Shown here one piece after another: positions 29,706 through 38,921 of a stretch of DNA of 42,225 nucleotides (within the stretch, counting starts at the first letter, position 1; each line of letters begins with the position of its first letter). The notes below the pieces were generated by a model that was given only the letters and a program-made list of their open reading frames with translations, made no database searches and had not been told where the DNA came from. A program made the position numbers and the translations under genes. The DNA is taken from the IMG/VR virus record IMGVR_UViG_3300020439_000017, positions 1-42,225 of that record. One strand, written 5' to 3'. Source of the stretch: a virus.

Positions 29706-30258
29706 TCAATACACTCACGCTTGTCCAAGCAGCTTGCCATTCTGCGTATGCAGGGTTAGCTACTGGATCAGCTTCCTCATCCACTTCCTCAACAACCTCA
29801 ACGACTCCAGTGTCATTACCTTCCTCGTCCAGTATTGGTCGTTCAACTTCCACCATCACCGGCAACGTCTCGCTTGGCTTACCTTTGCGAACCGTTTCAA
29901 AGTCATTCGTCAAATCGGTTGCACCAGCAATCGTCACTTGAGCCGCATCGTATTCGGCCCACGCTTGGAACGGTCGTTCCGTTTCGTTGCCTTCTACATC
30001 AGTCTCGGTGACGGTTCTCGGAACGTCGCCTTCCGGTTCAGCAACTAGCCGCGCTGCCTCAAGTGCCTCAACGTCTGCCAACGCTTGCCGAATGCCAGCA
30101 TTGCGTTCGCTCTGCGCGTCGAGTGTTGCTTGTTCGGTGTCAGCTACGGGATAAGCATCCTCAACGCATACCGCTTGGCCGTTCTCGTTGACTGACCACC
30201 GCCTCAAGTATGCGCCACCTTTGTAGGTGTCGGGCTGAATGTCGGTGCTGCGAATCAT
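29698..30258 (-). CDS. Late protein of unknown function, 186 aa
   Basis: Acidic. N-terminal YLRRWSVNENGQAVCVEDAY looks like a small beta module; the rest is helical and very acidic, ending in NPAYAEWQAAWTSVSVLN. It sits after the large LamG-containing tail protein, so it may be a tail-fibre assembly or attachment factor. Unrecognised. Confidence 0.5.
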   Translation of the reverse strand: MIRSTDIQPDTYKGGAYLRRWSVNENGQAVCVEDAYPVADTEQATLDAQSERNAGIRQALADVEALEAARLVAEPEGDVPRTVTETDVEGNETERPFQAWAEYDAAQVTIAGATDLTNDFETVRKGKPSETLPVMVEVERPILDEEGNDTGVVEVVEEVDEEADPVANPAYAEWQAAWTSVSVLND

Positions 30259-30335
30259 TCGCCGCCCTCCAATGCTTCAACTTTCGCTTTCAACGTCGAA
30301 CCTTTGACGGTTCCTACTTCTAATTCTGATGCCAT
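30255..30335 (-). CDS. Mini-ORF, 26 aa
   Basis: MASELEVGTVKGSTLKAKVE then ALEGGE; overlaps the next start (ATGA). A short frame fitting neatly in the gap between two genes; coupling makes translation plausible, but no function is known. Confidence 0.4.
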   Translation of the reverse strand: MASELEVGTVKGSTLKAKVEALEGGE

Positions 30336-30344
30336 TTTAAAATC

Positions 30345-32813
30345 CTATCGTTCGTATGTTTTCTCGCTGATGCGTTGCACCTCGACTTCTGCGTTCCATT
30401 GCATTCTCAACGAGCTTGAGCCGGTTACTTTTATTTGAACAGTTTGCGAGGAAGTAGAAATGTCCAAATCAAAGTCGGTTGCTGCTGTGCCTTCGTTAAT
30501 CAATTTACTTGCCTCGCTGCGAGCCGCAACGTCTTCACCAAGGTTGCGATAAAACTGCTGCTTAATTTCGCCAAACAAGTTCCAACTACTTGACCGCAAA
30601 TCGTATCGCGAACCTTCTATTCGCACGATGACGTTGAGTGCCTCGTTCTCTGCTACTGGAATTTGACCAATAACAGTCGGGGTCGCGTCTGTGGTCACTC
30701 CAGTGAATCTGATTTTTCCGTCGTCTGGCAGCTTTGTGTCTGCGATGTTGATGTCACCCCTCAAATCCACGGGCGGAATGTCTACGATTACGCCGCCGGT
30801 AGCTGCCGCTCTATATGTTACCTTAACCCCTCCAGTAGCTACGCCGCCAGTTGCGCCAGAAGCACTCCATCCATCTGCTTTAGCACCGTATGAATCAACC
30901 GCTTCTAAACCTTTGAAACGGGTTTCTGCTGTGTTTGTGCCACCTTGGTATGCGTGTAGAAGTCCAGTCGTTGAGTCGTAAGACAAATCGTTAACCAAGT
31001 TAGGACTGCCACCGTCACTCTGAAGCAGACACTTCGCCCCGCTGCGGAACAAAGGTGCTTCTTGGCGATAGATGTCTGCCACTTGCGTGGGAGTGGGTGC
31101 GGTTGCACTTATGCGAACGAGGGCGAGACTGCCGCCAAATCCGGTTCCAAGCGAATAGTCAATGCCAATTCCTAGCGGCGCGTCTGAATCAGTTAAATCG
31201 GTTGACTGAGATTGAGGTGTGCCTTGGCTTACGCCGTCAATATAGAGATGCATTCTGCCGCTGCGGCGTGTCGCGACAAGCTGCTTCCAGCCAAGCGAAC
31301 CCGTAAACGCTGAACCCGATATAACTTGTGTTCTCCCCGATGACTGAAATCCAGTTGTGTAAATCGCAAACGAAACCAAACCACCCGATGTTGTGCTAAT
31401 GACAAAACCTTTACCCGCACTTGTTGAGTTTTCTAATCGGGTCACAAACGGGTCGCTAGTCGTTGCGTCTTTGAACCAAAGTGTGACGCTAAAATCTCCG
31501 GTGAAATCAAAGTCGGTGTCGTTGGCGCGGCTTAAATAGTTGCTTGCGCTGAAACCGCTGTATGCAAACAAATCAGTAGCATCAGCTTGGCCAAACGTGC
31601 CAACAGCAGTTGTTTGGGTGACGCTTCCGTTGAGTGTTAAATCGTTACCCTTGACTGAACGGTCTTCAGTTCGACTGTTAGCTAACCCAGCAAACCGAAT
31701 GTCGCCCAGCATCATCCCACTATTGTAGGTACTGGTCACGAAAGCGACTGCGCTATCCTCGTGGTCGCCGTCGTTGAACTTAACTTGAGTCAGTCCCGAT
31801 GAACTACCACCAGCGAAACCGTTATCAGTAATTGCTAATGAGTCTGTGAGACCAACTAAACCGGGAATGCCGCCATTTGCGAACTCTCTAATAGTTACAA
31901 TCGTGCCATTGTTTTCATATTGAGAGAGATACCCATTGCTGACGTCAGAATACAAAGTGCTTAAGTCAAACCGAGTAACGTAACTGCCTTGACCGGCATA
32001 CAAGTTTCCGTTTTTATCAAATTCAACAAGAGTTGCCGCCGCTGAGGTTGTCGCTTTGTCATAAACCGTACCAGACCCTCCGTGGATGACACTAATTCCA
32101 CCGGCAGTCGCAACTGCAATCGAAGGAATTGGCAACCCAAGCGCACCTAGTTCCGCGCCTTCAAGAACGGTTGCGGCTACGTCGTTGACGGCATTGTTTA
32201 CAATATCACCGCCAACCGCTTGCGTGTTTGTTACGGCAGTATTTCTTTCTGCAATAGAATTGTTTTGCTTCCAGCTTGTTGTGCTGAACATTTTCGCACC
32301 GTCATTAGCAAAATCAATTTCAACAAGTGCTTCACCGTAACCGCTGTTATCCATTCCGACATACACTCTACCGTTGAGTGCTGTAACGGATGTAATATTT
32401 GGAGTTGAGCGACCTAAAATATATTGGTCTGGAAAACTGCCGCCTTGAGTAAACTGCATCCAGAGAGGCATCGATGGGTCATCAAGGTCGTAAATTGATA
32501 GCGTGCTGGTGGCTGAAACATTATCCGCAACAATCAGCGCGACAGACGGGAACTCACGCCGTCCACCTCGCGTAGCTGTGTTCAGCGTTTCATAGTACCA
32601 ACTACCTCTCGCCTTCTTCCTCCACGCGCCTCCGTCTGAGTCGTTGCGAGTGTCGTAGATGAAAACTGCACCGACTGTCGTGGACGATGTGACCGACTTG
32701 ATCGCGGCTTCAAACTCGGTGCGTTGAGTTCCTTGTTCTCCAGAGGGCGCAGTTATAGGCCCATCGTCATAAAAGACTGTGGCTCCACCGCCACTACTAA
32801 ATTTTGCTCCCAT
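30345..32813 (-). CDS. Tail protein with LamG-like domain, 822 aa
   Basis: The N-terminal half has repeated beta-propeller-like segments (e.g. GGRREFPSVALIVADNVSAT; NGRVYVGMDNSGYGEALVEI). Residues around 435-600 form a concanavalin/LamG-type domain: DFTGDFSVTLWFKD, then GWKQLVATRRSGRMHLYIDG, which commonly bind glycans. The C-terminal 200 residues are beta-rich. It is probably a receptor-binding tail appendage. Confidence 0.7.
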   Translation of the reverse strand: MGAKFSSGGGATVFYDDGPITAPSGEQGTQRTEFEAAIKSVTSSTTVGAVFIYDTRNDSDGGAWRKKARGSWYYETLNTATRGGRREFPSVALIVADNVSATSTLSIYDLDDPSMPLWMQFTQGGSFPDQYILGRSTPNITSVTALNGRVYVGMDNSGYGEALVEIDFANDGAKMFSTTSWKQNNSIAERNTAVTNTQAVGGDIVNNAVNDVAATVLEGAELGALGLPIPSIAVATAGGISVIHGGSGTVYDKATTSAAATLVEFDKNGNLYAGQGSYVTRFDLSTLYSDVSNGYLSQYENNGTIVTIREFANGGIPGLVGLTDSLAITDNGFAGGSSSGLTQVKFNDGDHEDSAVAFVTSTYNSGMMLGDIRFAGLANSRTEDRSVKGNDLTLNGSVTQTTAVGTFGQADATDLFAYSGFSASNYLSRANDTDFDFTGDFSVTLWFKDATTSDPFVTRLENSTSAGKGFVISTTSGGLVSFAIYTTGFQSSGRTQVISGSAFTGSLGWKQLVATRRSGRMHLYIDGVSQGTPQSQSTDLTDSDAPLGIGIDYSLGTGFGGSLALVRISATAPTPTQVADIYRQEAPLFRSGAKCLLQSDGGSPNLVNDLSYDSTTGLLHAYQGGTNTAETRFKGLEAVDSYGAKADGWSASGATGGVATGGVKVTYRAAATGGVIVDIPPVDLRGDINIADTKLPDDGKIRFTGVTTDATPTVIGQIPVAENEALNVIVRIEGSRYDLRSSSWNLFGEIKQQFYRNLGEDVAARSEASKLINEGTAATDFDLDISTSSQTVQIKVTGSSSLRMQWNAEVEVQRISEKTYER

Positions 32814-32828
32814 GTGTTTTGTTCTCCT

Positions 32829-33143
32829 TTAGACGAACTCTACTACCGAATAGCTTCCACCAGACCCCGTGCCTAAAACTGTCACTGCACCAACATACCC
32901 ATCCACGTTCAACGAACCGCCCGTGCCGTCTGCCGCTGATCCACCGCCCGGTAAAACAAAATGACAGGCCGTGGCCGATGGAGTCGTGCTGGAAAGATTA
33001 ACGTAGAGTTTTCCAGTTGCCATGTTGGTTAGCGTGAATGATTTGCGATAGTCGTTAGCGGCAAGTGCTGACGCTGACGTTTTGAATGTCGTGCTGCTAT
33101 TGCTGGAAATAGCCCGGCTTCCTCCTACTGCGCGTACCTTCAT
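32829..33143 (-). CDS. Small virion protein, 104 aa
   Basis: Gly/Ser/Thr/Ala-rich beta sequence (TFKTSASALAANDYRKSFTL; TGKLYVNLSSTTPSATACHF) typical of small head-decoration or tail proteins located after the adaptor gene in podoviruses. No specific family assigned. Confidence 0.55.
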   Translation of the reverse strand: MKVRAVGGSRAISSNSSTTFKTSASALAANDYRKSFTLTNMATGKLYVNLSSTTPSATACHFVLPGGGSAADGTGGSLNVDGYVGAVTVLGTGSGGSYSVVEFV

Positions 33144-33144
33144 T

Positions 33145-33855
33145 TTAGTATCCTATAAAATTTAATTTCTTAACTTGGCCTTGTTGCCGATACACCTTGT
33201 CCGCTTCCACGGTTAGGAATGCCTCGGCGGTTCTGTCTTCCATTGCGGCTATCTCCAGTTGGCCGTTTGCGCGGAGGTAGTCAGCATAAATTCCTCGTAT
33301 TAAATACGATTCAAAAATCTTTGGTATTTTCACAACTGTCCATTTGGATGTGTCGGTTGGCAGAACTCCAGCCGCCGCATCTGTGGTCATGTCGTAAAAT
33401 TGTCCAGTTGTGGAGTAGTAGACTTGATCGTTTACCGCATAGTCTGTGCTGGAACTAAATGTGTCTCCAGTCAGGTTTGGGCGCGTGATCTTGAACTCCA
33501 CATAAACTGGCGTGTCGTTGCTCTGTAAAACTATTTGTTGTGCAGTTCCAGTGTCGTAGAGCGAGTAGGCTACTGGGATTGCGTTTGTCGTTGCTCGCGG
33601 CTCTTTCTGATATACTTGTAATATCATTCCAGCCGTTGTCGGGTACGGGGCCGTGTTTATGTCGCTCGCCGTTGTAACGGTTGCGCTTTCCACTCGTACC
33701 AAGCTCGGCCAGCGTTCAGTCTCCCAAGCAATTGCAAGCCGCTGGTTTGCCAAGTCGCGGACTTGCTTAAAAAAGTGAGTAGGCAGATTGTCCCTATCCA
33801 GCCCGGCTAGTTGCGCCACACCGTTTAGGACAGACTTGAACTCAAGCGTTTGCAT
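33145..33855 (-). CDS. Head-tail adaptor (tubular A-like), 236 aa
   Basis: The N-terminal helices (FKSVLNGVAQLAGLDRDNLP; NQRLAIAWETERWPSLVRVE) and C-terminal part (FESYLIRGIYADYLRANGQL) are like podovirus gatekeeper/adaptor proteins of the T7 gp11 type. An insert at about 140-175 (STDYAVNDQVYYSTTGQFYD ... SKW) resembles a chitin-binding type 3 module. It would connect the portal to the nozzle. Overlaps the upstream gene by 14 bases. Confidence 0.65.
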   Translation of the reverse strand: MQTLEFKSVLNGVAQLAGLDRDNLPTHFFKQVRDLANQRLAIAWETERWPSLVRVESATVTTASDINTAPYPTTAGMILQVYQKEPRATTNAIPVAYSLYDTGTAQQIVLQSNDTPVYVEFKITRPNLTGDTFSSSTDYAVNDQVYYSTTGQFYDMTTDAAAGVLPTDTSKWTVVKIPKIFESYLIRGIYADYLRANGQLEIAAMEDRTAEAFLTVEADKVYRQQGQVKKLNFIGY

Positions 33856-34258
33856 CTACCTCTACTCGCGGATTTCTCCCATATACTTTACGGAAGGTGA
33901 CTCGTCCAACTGGAGTGTCGTAGTATCCAAGGGGTTTGTTACTTCCGTATCCTACTTGGGTTTTTCCACTCACGGACTTGACTCGACTTTCTGGATTGTC
34001 GCGCAGATATTCTTTAATGAATTTACGGTCGTTCCAGCAATCGTACCCAAGGCGTTTGCCCCAGTAATGATACGACGTTGATTCAATTCTTGCCCGGTGT
34101 TGGCCTATACTAGAGGTACGAGATTCTTTTCTCGCTTCTCTAGCAACCGCATCGGATTGGTTGACCCGCGAAGCATTATGTTCGCGAGCCAACCGTTTCC
34201 GAAGCGATTCCCCCACAAGGGAAGCCATTTCATCGCTTAATCCTTCGGGGGCGTACAT
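33842..34258 (-). CDS. Head-associated protein, 138 aa
   Basis: Basic and polar: EMASLVGESLRKRLAREHNA; DCWNDRKFIKEYLRDNPESR; and a beta-type C-terminus. It lies between the capsid and adaptor genes, where head completion proteins are encoded, but no family is recognised. Confidence 0.5.
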   Translation of the reverse strand: MYAPEGLSDEMASLVGESLRKRLAREHNASRVNQSDAVAREARKESRTSSIGQHRARIESTSYHYWGKRLGYDCWNDRKFIKEYLRDNPESRVKSVSGKTQVGYGSNKPLGYYDTPVGRVTFRKVYGRNPRVEVDANA

Positions 34259-34261
34259 ATA

Positions 34262-35290
34262 TTAGCTTGCGCCGTTGAAGTAACCAAATCCACTTGGGTT
34301 GTAGACAACCAAAGCGGCAACTGCTTCAATCAACCTAGCTGGGCCTCCGCCATTGTCGGTCAACTCCTTAATCTGCGGAAGTTTGCCGTAGCGAATTTCT
34401 GCTTGGTCAAACGGAATGACGTAGCCTTTGAAGTTTACGGCAGTGCCGCCCTCCGCAATAAACGTGCTGGGGTGCAAACGAAGACGACCAAAGTCACCTT
34501 CAAACACATCCACGACGTTGATGTAGGATTTGTCTCCAGCGGCTTGGTTGAAGGTCTTGATAGCAAGACGATCATCTGCGCCGGTCGCAGATTGTGTGAA
34601 TCCAGTAAAAGCTCGCTTGAGAGCCGTTCCCAGCAACAAGTCGTAATCACGAATTTCGCCAGTTGTCTCAAACAAGGTTTTCAACACGGTCTGCACATTA
34701 TCTTCTGTAAGACTTCCAGAAGCCGTTGTGTCAATCGCAGTGCAACGGAAACCAGACGGGACAGTAATGTCATCACTGCCGCTCCCAGTTCCAGAAGCAT
34801 GAAGGAACGAACCCATTGACTTTGTGAGATATGGGTTAGTGCCGTCGTCGGCGTCAGCGTCAGCGTCGTTCAAGAACGTGAGTTCCATGTCGCGCTTGAT
34901 CTCGACCAATTTCTTGGCGATACCATTTGCAAGTTCCGACTTCACACCAGCCACGTTCTGAATCTCGTTTGCCAAACTCGAAATACGGAATGACCTACGG
35001 AAAATCTGAGCGTAGTTCTGCATCAACTTACGTTGCCTACCGGGGTTGGAATCAGTATTTGATACAAGATTCGCAGCAGTTACGTCTTGACCATCCACTG
35101 TCCCAGCCACGCTTGGGCTTTCGTACTTATCCATTTGCCACCCCATCAACACGTTGCCGGGCTTCTTGCCCTTTTTCGCCATACTGGTGAAAACAGTACT
35201 GCGAGCATCAACATTTGCGATAAGGTCAGACAAATCCTCACGACCACCTGACTGGAGAGTGTTATATCCCCTCTCTAAAAGAAGTGCCAT
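34262..35290 (-). CDS. Major capsid protein, SU10/DUF5309-type
   Basis: 342 residues of HK97-fold type. Conserved features of the DUF5309 family: DLIANVDARSTVFTSMAKKG near the start, then GWQMDKYESPSV, then RRSFRISSLANEIQNVAGVK, and the C-terminal LRLHPSTFIAEG and YGKLPQIKELTDNGGG stretches. It builds the prohead with the scaffold protein encoded just upstream. AGGGGG is ten bases before the start; a 16-bp palindrome lies immediately ahead. Confidence 0.8.
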   Translation of the reverse strand: MALLLERGYNTLQSGGREDLSDLIANVDARSTVFTSMAKKGKKPGNVLMGWQMDKYESPSVAGTVDGQDVTAANLVSNTDSNPGRQRKLMQNYAQIFRRSFRISSLANEIQNVAGVKSELANGIAKKLVEIKRDMELTFLNDADADADDGTNPYLTKSMGSFLHASGTGSGSDDITVPSGFRCTAIDTTASGSLTEDNVQTVLKTLFETTGEIRDYDLLLGTALKRAFTGFTQSATGADDRLAIKTFNQAAGDKSYINVVDVFEGDFGRLRLHPSTFIAEGGTAVNFKGYVIPFDQAEIRYGKLPQIKELTDNGGGPARLIEAVAALVVYNPSGFGYFNGAS

Positions 35291-35311
35291 TTGTTATATC
35301 CCCCTAATTTT

Positions 35312-35327
35312 GGACTATATATAGTCC
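35312..35327. promoter_or_regulatory. Perfect 16-bp palindrome before the capsid gene
   Basis: GGACTATATATAGTCC overlaps the scaffold stop codon and lies 22 bases before the capsid start. As RNA it can form a 6-bp hairpin in the intercistronic space, which may stabilise the downstream message. No T-run follows. Confidence 0.5.
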
Positions 35328-36382
35328 GATTCTAATATATTGGCCAAAGTCTCCACTGACTTATCAGAACCAAAATTCTTCCTAGCGGCGGCTGAACGGG
35401 CTTTAGTCGGATTCTTTTGTGCTGGAGCGGCAGCGGGCGCAGCCGGTTGTTTAGGCGCAGCCTTCACTTCCTTCTTCGCAGCCTTTTTCGCTCCAGTGTT
35501 ATTCACCATTTCCCTATATGATTGCAGACCCAGCAAAAACATACTTACGTCCGCTTTCCATGTAGGGTGGTTTCGCAAATCGGGGCGATTACGAAGGATT
35601 TGCATGGCTTCTTGGTAGCTTTGTGAAGACTTGTCCTTCCAGTATGGAAAGACTTCCTCCACTTGTCCTGCTACCTCCGATTCCTCCTTCAAGTATTCCA
35701 GTCGCTTGGGCAAATGACGCTTGAGTGCTTTCCGCGCATTTTTCTTAACTCCGCGAATATCTTCTGCACTGTATTCTATTTCCTCGCCCTTTGAGTTTTT
35801 AACCACCGCGCCATCAGCGTTATCTTCGCACCACTCCAATACTTCCTCGGCTTGATCTAATTCCTTTTCAACCGCTTGCACCGAATTTAGGTGCGAGTAT
35901 GGATTGGATGCGTCACTTGCTGGTACGGTGGGAAGTTCCTCCTTGGCGTCTAGTTCAGCGCGTAATTTGGCGACCTCCGATTCCAGTGAATCCACTTTGC
36001 TTTCAGCTTCCCGTCTTTTTGCAGTGAGTTTATCAATGCGCTTTAACAAGCCTTTGTTGGGGTTGTCGCCCTCGGCCTGTTCCTCCACATCGTCCTCATC
36101 TGCGTCTAAAGCCGGTTCAGCCTCCGCAGGTTCATCTTCGTTCTGAGAAAGAGCAGTTTCTTCGGCACTTTCCTCATCCTCCAGCGCGTCACTCGACTCG
36201 CCTTCATCGGGAGGAAGTTCCTCGTTAGCGTTTTCTTCGTTAGAAGCCGGTGCTTCTTCCGGTTCGCTATCCAACAGCCTTTCCAGTTGGTTCGCTAAAC
36301 CATCGGTGTCCAACAGTTCACCAATGTTCGTTGTGGCTTCCACTTGTGCCGCGCCACTGTCGGCAATTGTCTTATCGCTCAT
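35315..36382 (-). CDS. Scaffolding protein, 355 aa
   Basis: Located just before the capsid gene. Very acidic N-terminal 100 residues (Glu/Asp/Ala), a coiled coil (about 110-150, KRIDKLTAKRREAESKVDSL), further helices, then an Ala/Lys/Pro-rich linker and a conserved end (ARSAAARKNFGSDKSVETLA) likely to bind the capsid protein. It assists prohead assembly and then leaves. No protease motif is seen. Its leader has no clear Shine-Dalgarno but has small inverted repeats. Confidence 0.75.
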   Translation of the reverse strand: MSDKTIADSGAAQVEATTNIGELLDTDGLANQLERLLDSEPEEAPASNEENANEELPPDEGESSDALEDEESAEETALSQNEDEPAEAEPALDADEDDVEEQAEGDNPNKGLLKRIDKLTAKRREAESKVDSLESEVAKLRAELDAKEELPTVPASDASNPYSHLNSVQAVEKELDQAEEVLEWCEDNADGAVVKNSKGEEIEYSAEDIRGVKKNARKALKRHLPKRLEYLKEESEVAGQVEEVFPYWKDKSSQSYQEAMQILRNRPDLRNHPTWKADVSMFLLGLQSYREMVNNTGAKKAAKKEVKAAPKQPAAPAAAPAQKNPTKARSAAARKNFGSDKSVETLANILESDYI

Positions 36383-36501
36383 GCTGATTTATAGCCCCGC
36401 AAGTTGGGCTGGCAGCGTTTGTAGGTTTACGCAGAAAACCTTTCAGCCGCTATAAACGAAGGGGAGAGTGGGAAGTCGAAAACTAACTGCTATATGTGTG
36501 C

Positions 36502-36537
36502 AGTTTTATATAGTTTTGAATAGTTTTGATGGGTTTT
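36502..36537. repeat. Four 10-bp-phased A-tracts near scaffold leader
   Basis: AGTTTT at 36502-36507, 36512-36517 and 36522-36527, and GGTTTT at 36532-36537, exactly 10 bp apart. The array matches in period, copy number and unit, in opposite orientation, those next to the TerS-like gene (446-481 and 41939-41974). Probably bent DNA. Confidence 0.6.
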
Positions 36538-36544
36538 TGAAAAT

Positions 36545-36577
36545 AAAAAAACCGCCCACCCCGAAGGATGAGCGGCT
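36545..36577 (-). terminator. Intrinsic terminator between head genes
   Basis: On the minus strand twelve pairs (36550-36561 with 36566-36577, some G-U) close a TTCG tetraloop, followed by seven T (36545-36551). It ends transcripts coming from the packaging and portal genes and separates them from the scaffold/capsid unit. Confidence 0.85.
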
Positions 36578-36606
36578 GTCTATGGAACGTACACCTATGC
36601 CTATAC

Positions 36607-36831
36607 CTAGTTGAGCTTCGCCATCGCAGTATCACGCAACTCAACTAAATGACTTTTGAAGTCCAGAAGTCCATCGGCTCGACCACATTGCTGTATTCGC
36701 GCCTCGCCCTCGATCTCTGAACCCACTGCCGTCACCAACTCCACATCAATGGCGGCATCCAGATTTTGTAGTATAGCGTCCCAAAGTTGGTTCTCACCCT
36801 GCCATTGGAACACTGTTAGGTTTTGCATCAT
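36607..36831 (-). CDS. Small protein after portal, 74 aa
   Basis: Acidic and helical (MMQNLTVFQWQGENQLWDAI; LVTAVGSEIEGEARIQQCGR). Start overlaps the portal stop (ATGA). It ends just before the terminator. Unrecognised; perhaps a head assembly factor. Confidence 0.55.
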   Translation of the reverse strand: MMQNLTVFQWQGENQLWDAILQNLDAAIDVELVTAVGSEIEGEARIQQCGRADGLLDFKSHLVELRDTAMAKLN

Positions 36832-38921
36832 GTAATTTGATTAACTCCAATGCGTCCAATCTGCGCGTTTTGCTGCTGCATCACGGACATTTGGAGGTTT
36901 TTGGTGTAGTTTTCTATCAACTGCCCGAATAGTTCGTCGCCTTCCAGTGCGGCTTGCGCTTTCGGGTTGCGGCTCATTATCTCCTGCAAGTATTGGAGTT
37001 TGGCTTGAGCCGCCGGGTCTTTCTCCGTGTAGGAGGGTTCGTTGCCCAGCATCATCTGACCAACTTGCGACTTCACTTCCTCATACATCTTCTGCGATGC
37101 CGGGGCTTGGTCAATCACCAGTTCCTCCGCAATGTCGGGACTAATAGCCCGCGTTATCATGGAGATTAGCTTGTTCCTATCCAGCACTCCACTCACATCC
37201 TGCGGCACAACATACTGCGCGATGTTGGAGAGTTTGGAATTTACGAAGTCTGTGTCCAGTTCCCGCACATCAAACTTCAACACAAAATCAAACTGGTACA
37301 TATCGCTCGGCGGCACTATGTCGGTTCCAGTAATTCGGCTAATTTCCTCTGGCGATAAATACTGCAAACTCAACTGGAACATTTGCTGATATGCTTCTGT
37401 CCAGACGGTTAGCCAGTTATTCACCATGCGCTGTTGCTTGAGTTGGGTTTGGGCTGGCGCAATTGCCGGGTTCGCACGACCAAAGTATTCGTCCGCTTGC
37501 CTTTCCACTGCTTCTATTAGATTAAATGCAGTGCTGGGCTGGCGAGCCGGGGGTCGCATAAACTCATAATCTCCAGCCTTCATCACTGGCAACTGCACTG
37601 CCGGGCCAATCTTATTCGCAAGACCCAGCCGCTTATTCACCATGATTGGCGGCAGCGTTTCAAAACTGGTTGAGTCATACACGGCGTCTCGTTGAGTTTT
37701 GATTTCGTCCTGCCAAGTGCTGCAAATCTCTGGTACTCCACGGCTCTCCGTGATGCGGCGTTTGAGGCGTTCGCGCCGATACTCCACAAATGGGTAGCGG
37801 CAGTGCGCGTAATCCAGCAATTCGTGTTTGGCGAAGGTGTCGTTGCCCTCGTCGTCCGACTGCGCCATTGGACTAAACACCGTGTAGTAGATTCCCGGTA
37901 TACCGTTGTCGTCCAGTTGTCGGGTGTATGCGTAAACCACTTCTATCAGATTGTCTTGCCGGTCAATGTGGTCGGCAGTCATGTCTGATATAGTCTGGCT
38001 GAAGTCGTGGAACTCCGTGGATTTGCCCGCAGTCTTAACTGCCGAGTCCACCCAGTCTTCGTTCCAGCCCTCGTCCACAATTTTGGCCCGCAACTCCACC
38101 TCATTCAAAAACACGCGCCTAAATATAACTCGCGCCGATTGCAAGTCCGTCGTCTCTGGCGGCAAACTCACTTCCTCCCAAGGCTTGAGCGCAGCCACCA
38201 CGGGCTGGTTCGTGGCCAAGTAGGCTTGTGGTACTTGCGTCTCGCCAAACTCCCTCAACTCTCCAACGGCTTCCCTCGCCCGCTTCATACTCATCCCCGG
38301 CGACTGCATTTGCAGAATCTCGGCAACTTGTTCCTCCTGTTCGGGGTCGGCTATCATTTCCGGTAGCGCATTAAGTTCCCCCTCGGATTGCGCGGCCAAC
38401 TGCTCAATCTCCTGCATTGTCAGCGTCCGCGCCTTAACCGCACTTTTCTGCTCCCATCCAACAAATAAAACGCTCCAACCATATTGCTGACCGTATTGGG
38501 CCAGTAGTTCAGCCTCGCGATTTAGCGTGTGGTAGAGTTTGGTGTCGCGCTGCCACCTCATCATGTTGTTCGCCACGGCGGCAGTTTCAACGTCGCCTAT
38601 CTCGGTTCCACCAATCTTCAGCGTTGCCCTGCTAAATCCAGTGGTCAATACGTCCACGGAGTCGTTGATGATTTGGTCGGCCAGTGGGATGCGGGTGTCG
38701 CTCGCGCCTTCCCACGGGAATGCCTCATCCCCATCGGGCAAGTGTTCACTGTGCTTGCGCCCATCGTCCGTCTGTCCTTCCCACCGCGTATAACGCACAT
38801 CATCTACGGCAGACACTTTTTCCAGCGACTCTCCATCGTGTAAACTACGACTATATTCCGCTGCCAGTTCTCGTATGTCTGGCGATTCGCTCGCCATCGC
38901 CAACTTATCAGTTGTTTCCAT
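36828..38921 (-). CDS. Portal protein, 697 aa
   Basis: Follows terL. A long N-terminal helical part begins PDIRELAAEYSRSLHDGESL, then FPWEGASDTRIPLADQIIND, typical of large portal proteins of podoviruses with SU10- or P22-like heads. The clip/stem region is around 390-480 and the tail is helical (SKLSNIAQYVVPQDVSGVLD) with Gln-rich ends. The dodecamer forms the DNA channel, docks terminase and nucleates the prohead. Overlaps the HTH gene by 14 bases and the next gene by 4. Confidence 0.8.
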   Translation of the reverse strand: METTDKLAMASESPDIRELAAEYSRSLHDGESLEKVSAVDDVRYTRWEGQTDDGRKHSEHLPDGDEAFPWEGASDTRIPLADQIINDSVDVLTTGFSRATLKIGGTEIGDVETAAVANNMMRWQRDTKLYHTLNREAELLAQYGQQYGWSVLFVGWEQKSAVKARTLTMQEIEQLAAQSEGELNALPEMIADPEQEEQVAEILQMQSPGMSMKRAREAVGELREFGETQVPQAYLATNQPVVAALKPWEEVSLPPETTDLQSARVIFRRVFLNEVELRAKIVDEGWNEDWVDSAVKTAGKSTEFHDFSQTISDMTADHIDRQDNLIEVVYAYTRQLDDNGIPGIYYTVFSPMAQSDDEGNDTFAKHELLDYAHCRYPFVEYRRERLKRRITESRGVPEICSTWQDEIKTQRDAVYDSTSFETLPPIMVNKRLGLANKIGPAVQLPVMKAGDYEFMRPPARQPSTAFNLIEAVERQADEYFGRANPAIAPAQTQLKQQRMVNNWLTVWTEAYQQMFQLSLQYLSPEEISRITGTDIVPPSDMYQFDFVLKFDVRELDTDFVNSKLSNIAQYVVPQDVSGVLDRNKLISMITRAISPDIAEELVIDQAPASQKMYEEVKSQVGQMMLGNEPSYTEKDPAAQAKLQYLQEIMSRNPKAQAALEGDELFGQLIENYTKNLQMSVMQQQNAQIGRIGVNQIT

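Larger units (their letters stand above)
36383..36606 (-). promoter_or_regulatory. Intergenic control region before scaffold and capsid genes
   Basis: This 224-bp gap is the longest in the late region. From the upstream side it holds an intrinsic terminator (36545-36577), an array of phased A-tracts (36502-36537), and small inverted repeats in the scaffold leader (AGCCC/GGGCT around 36396-36413). A promoter for the scaffold-capsid unit is expected after the terminator; TATATA-rich sequence is present but no convincing -35/-10 pair. Confidence 0.5.
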
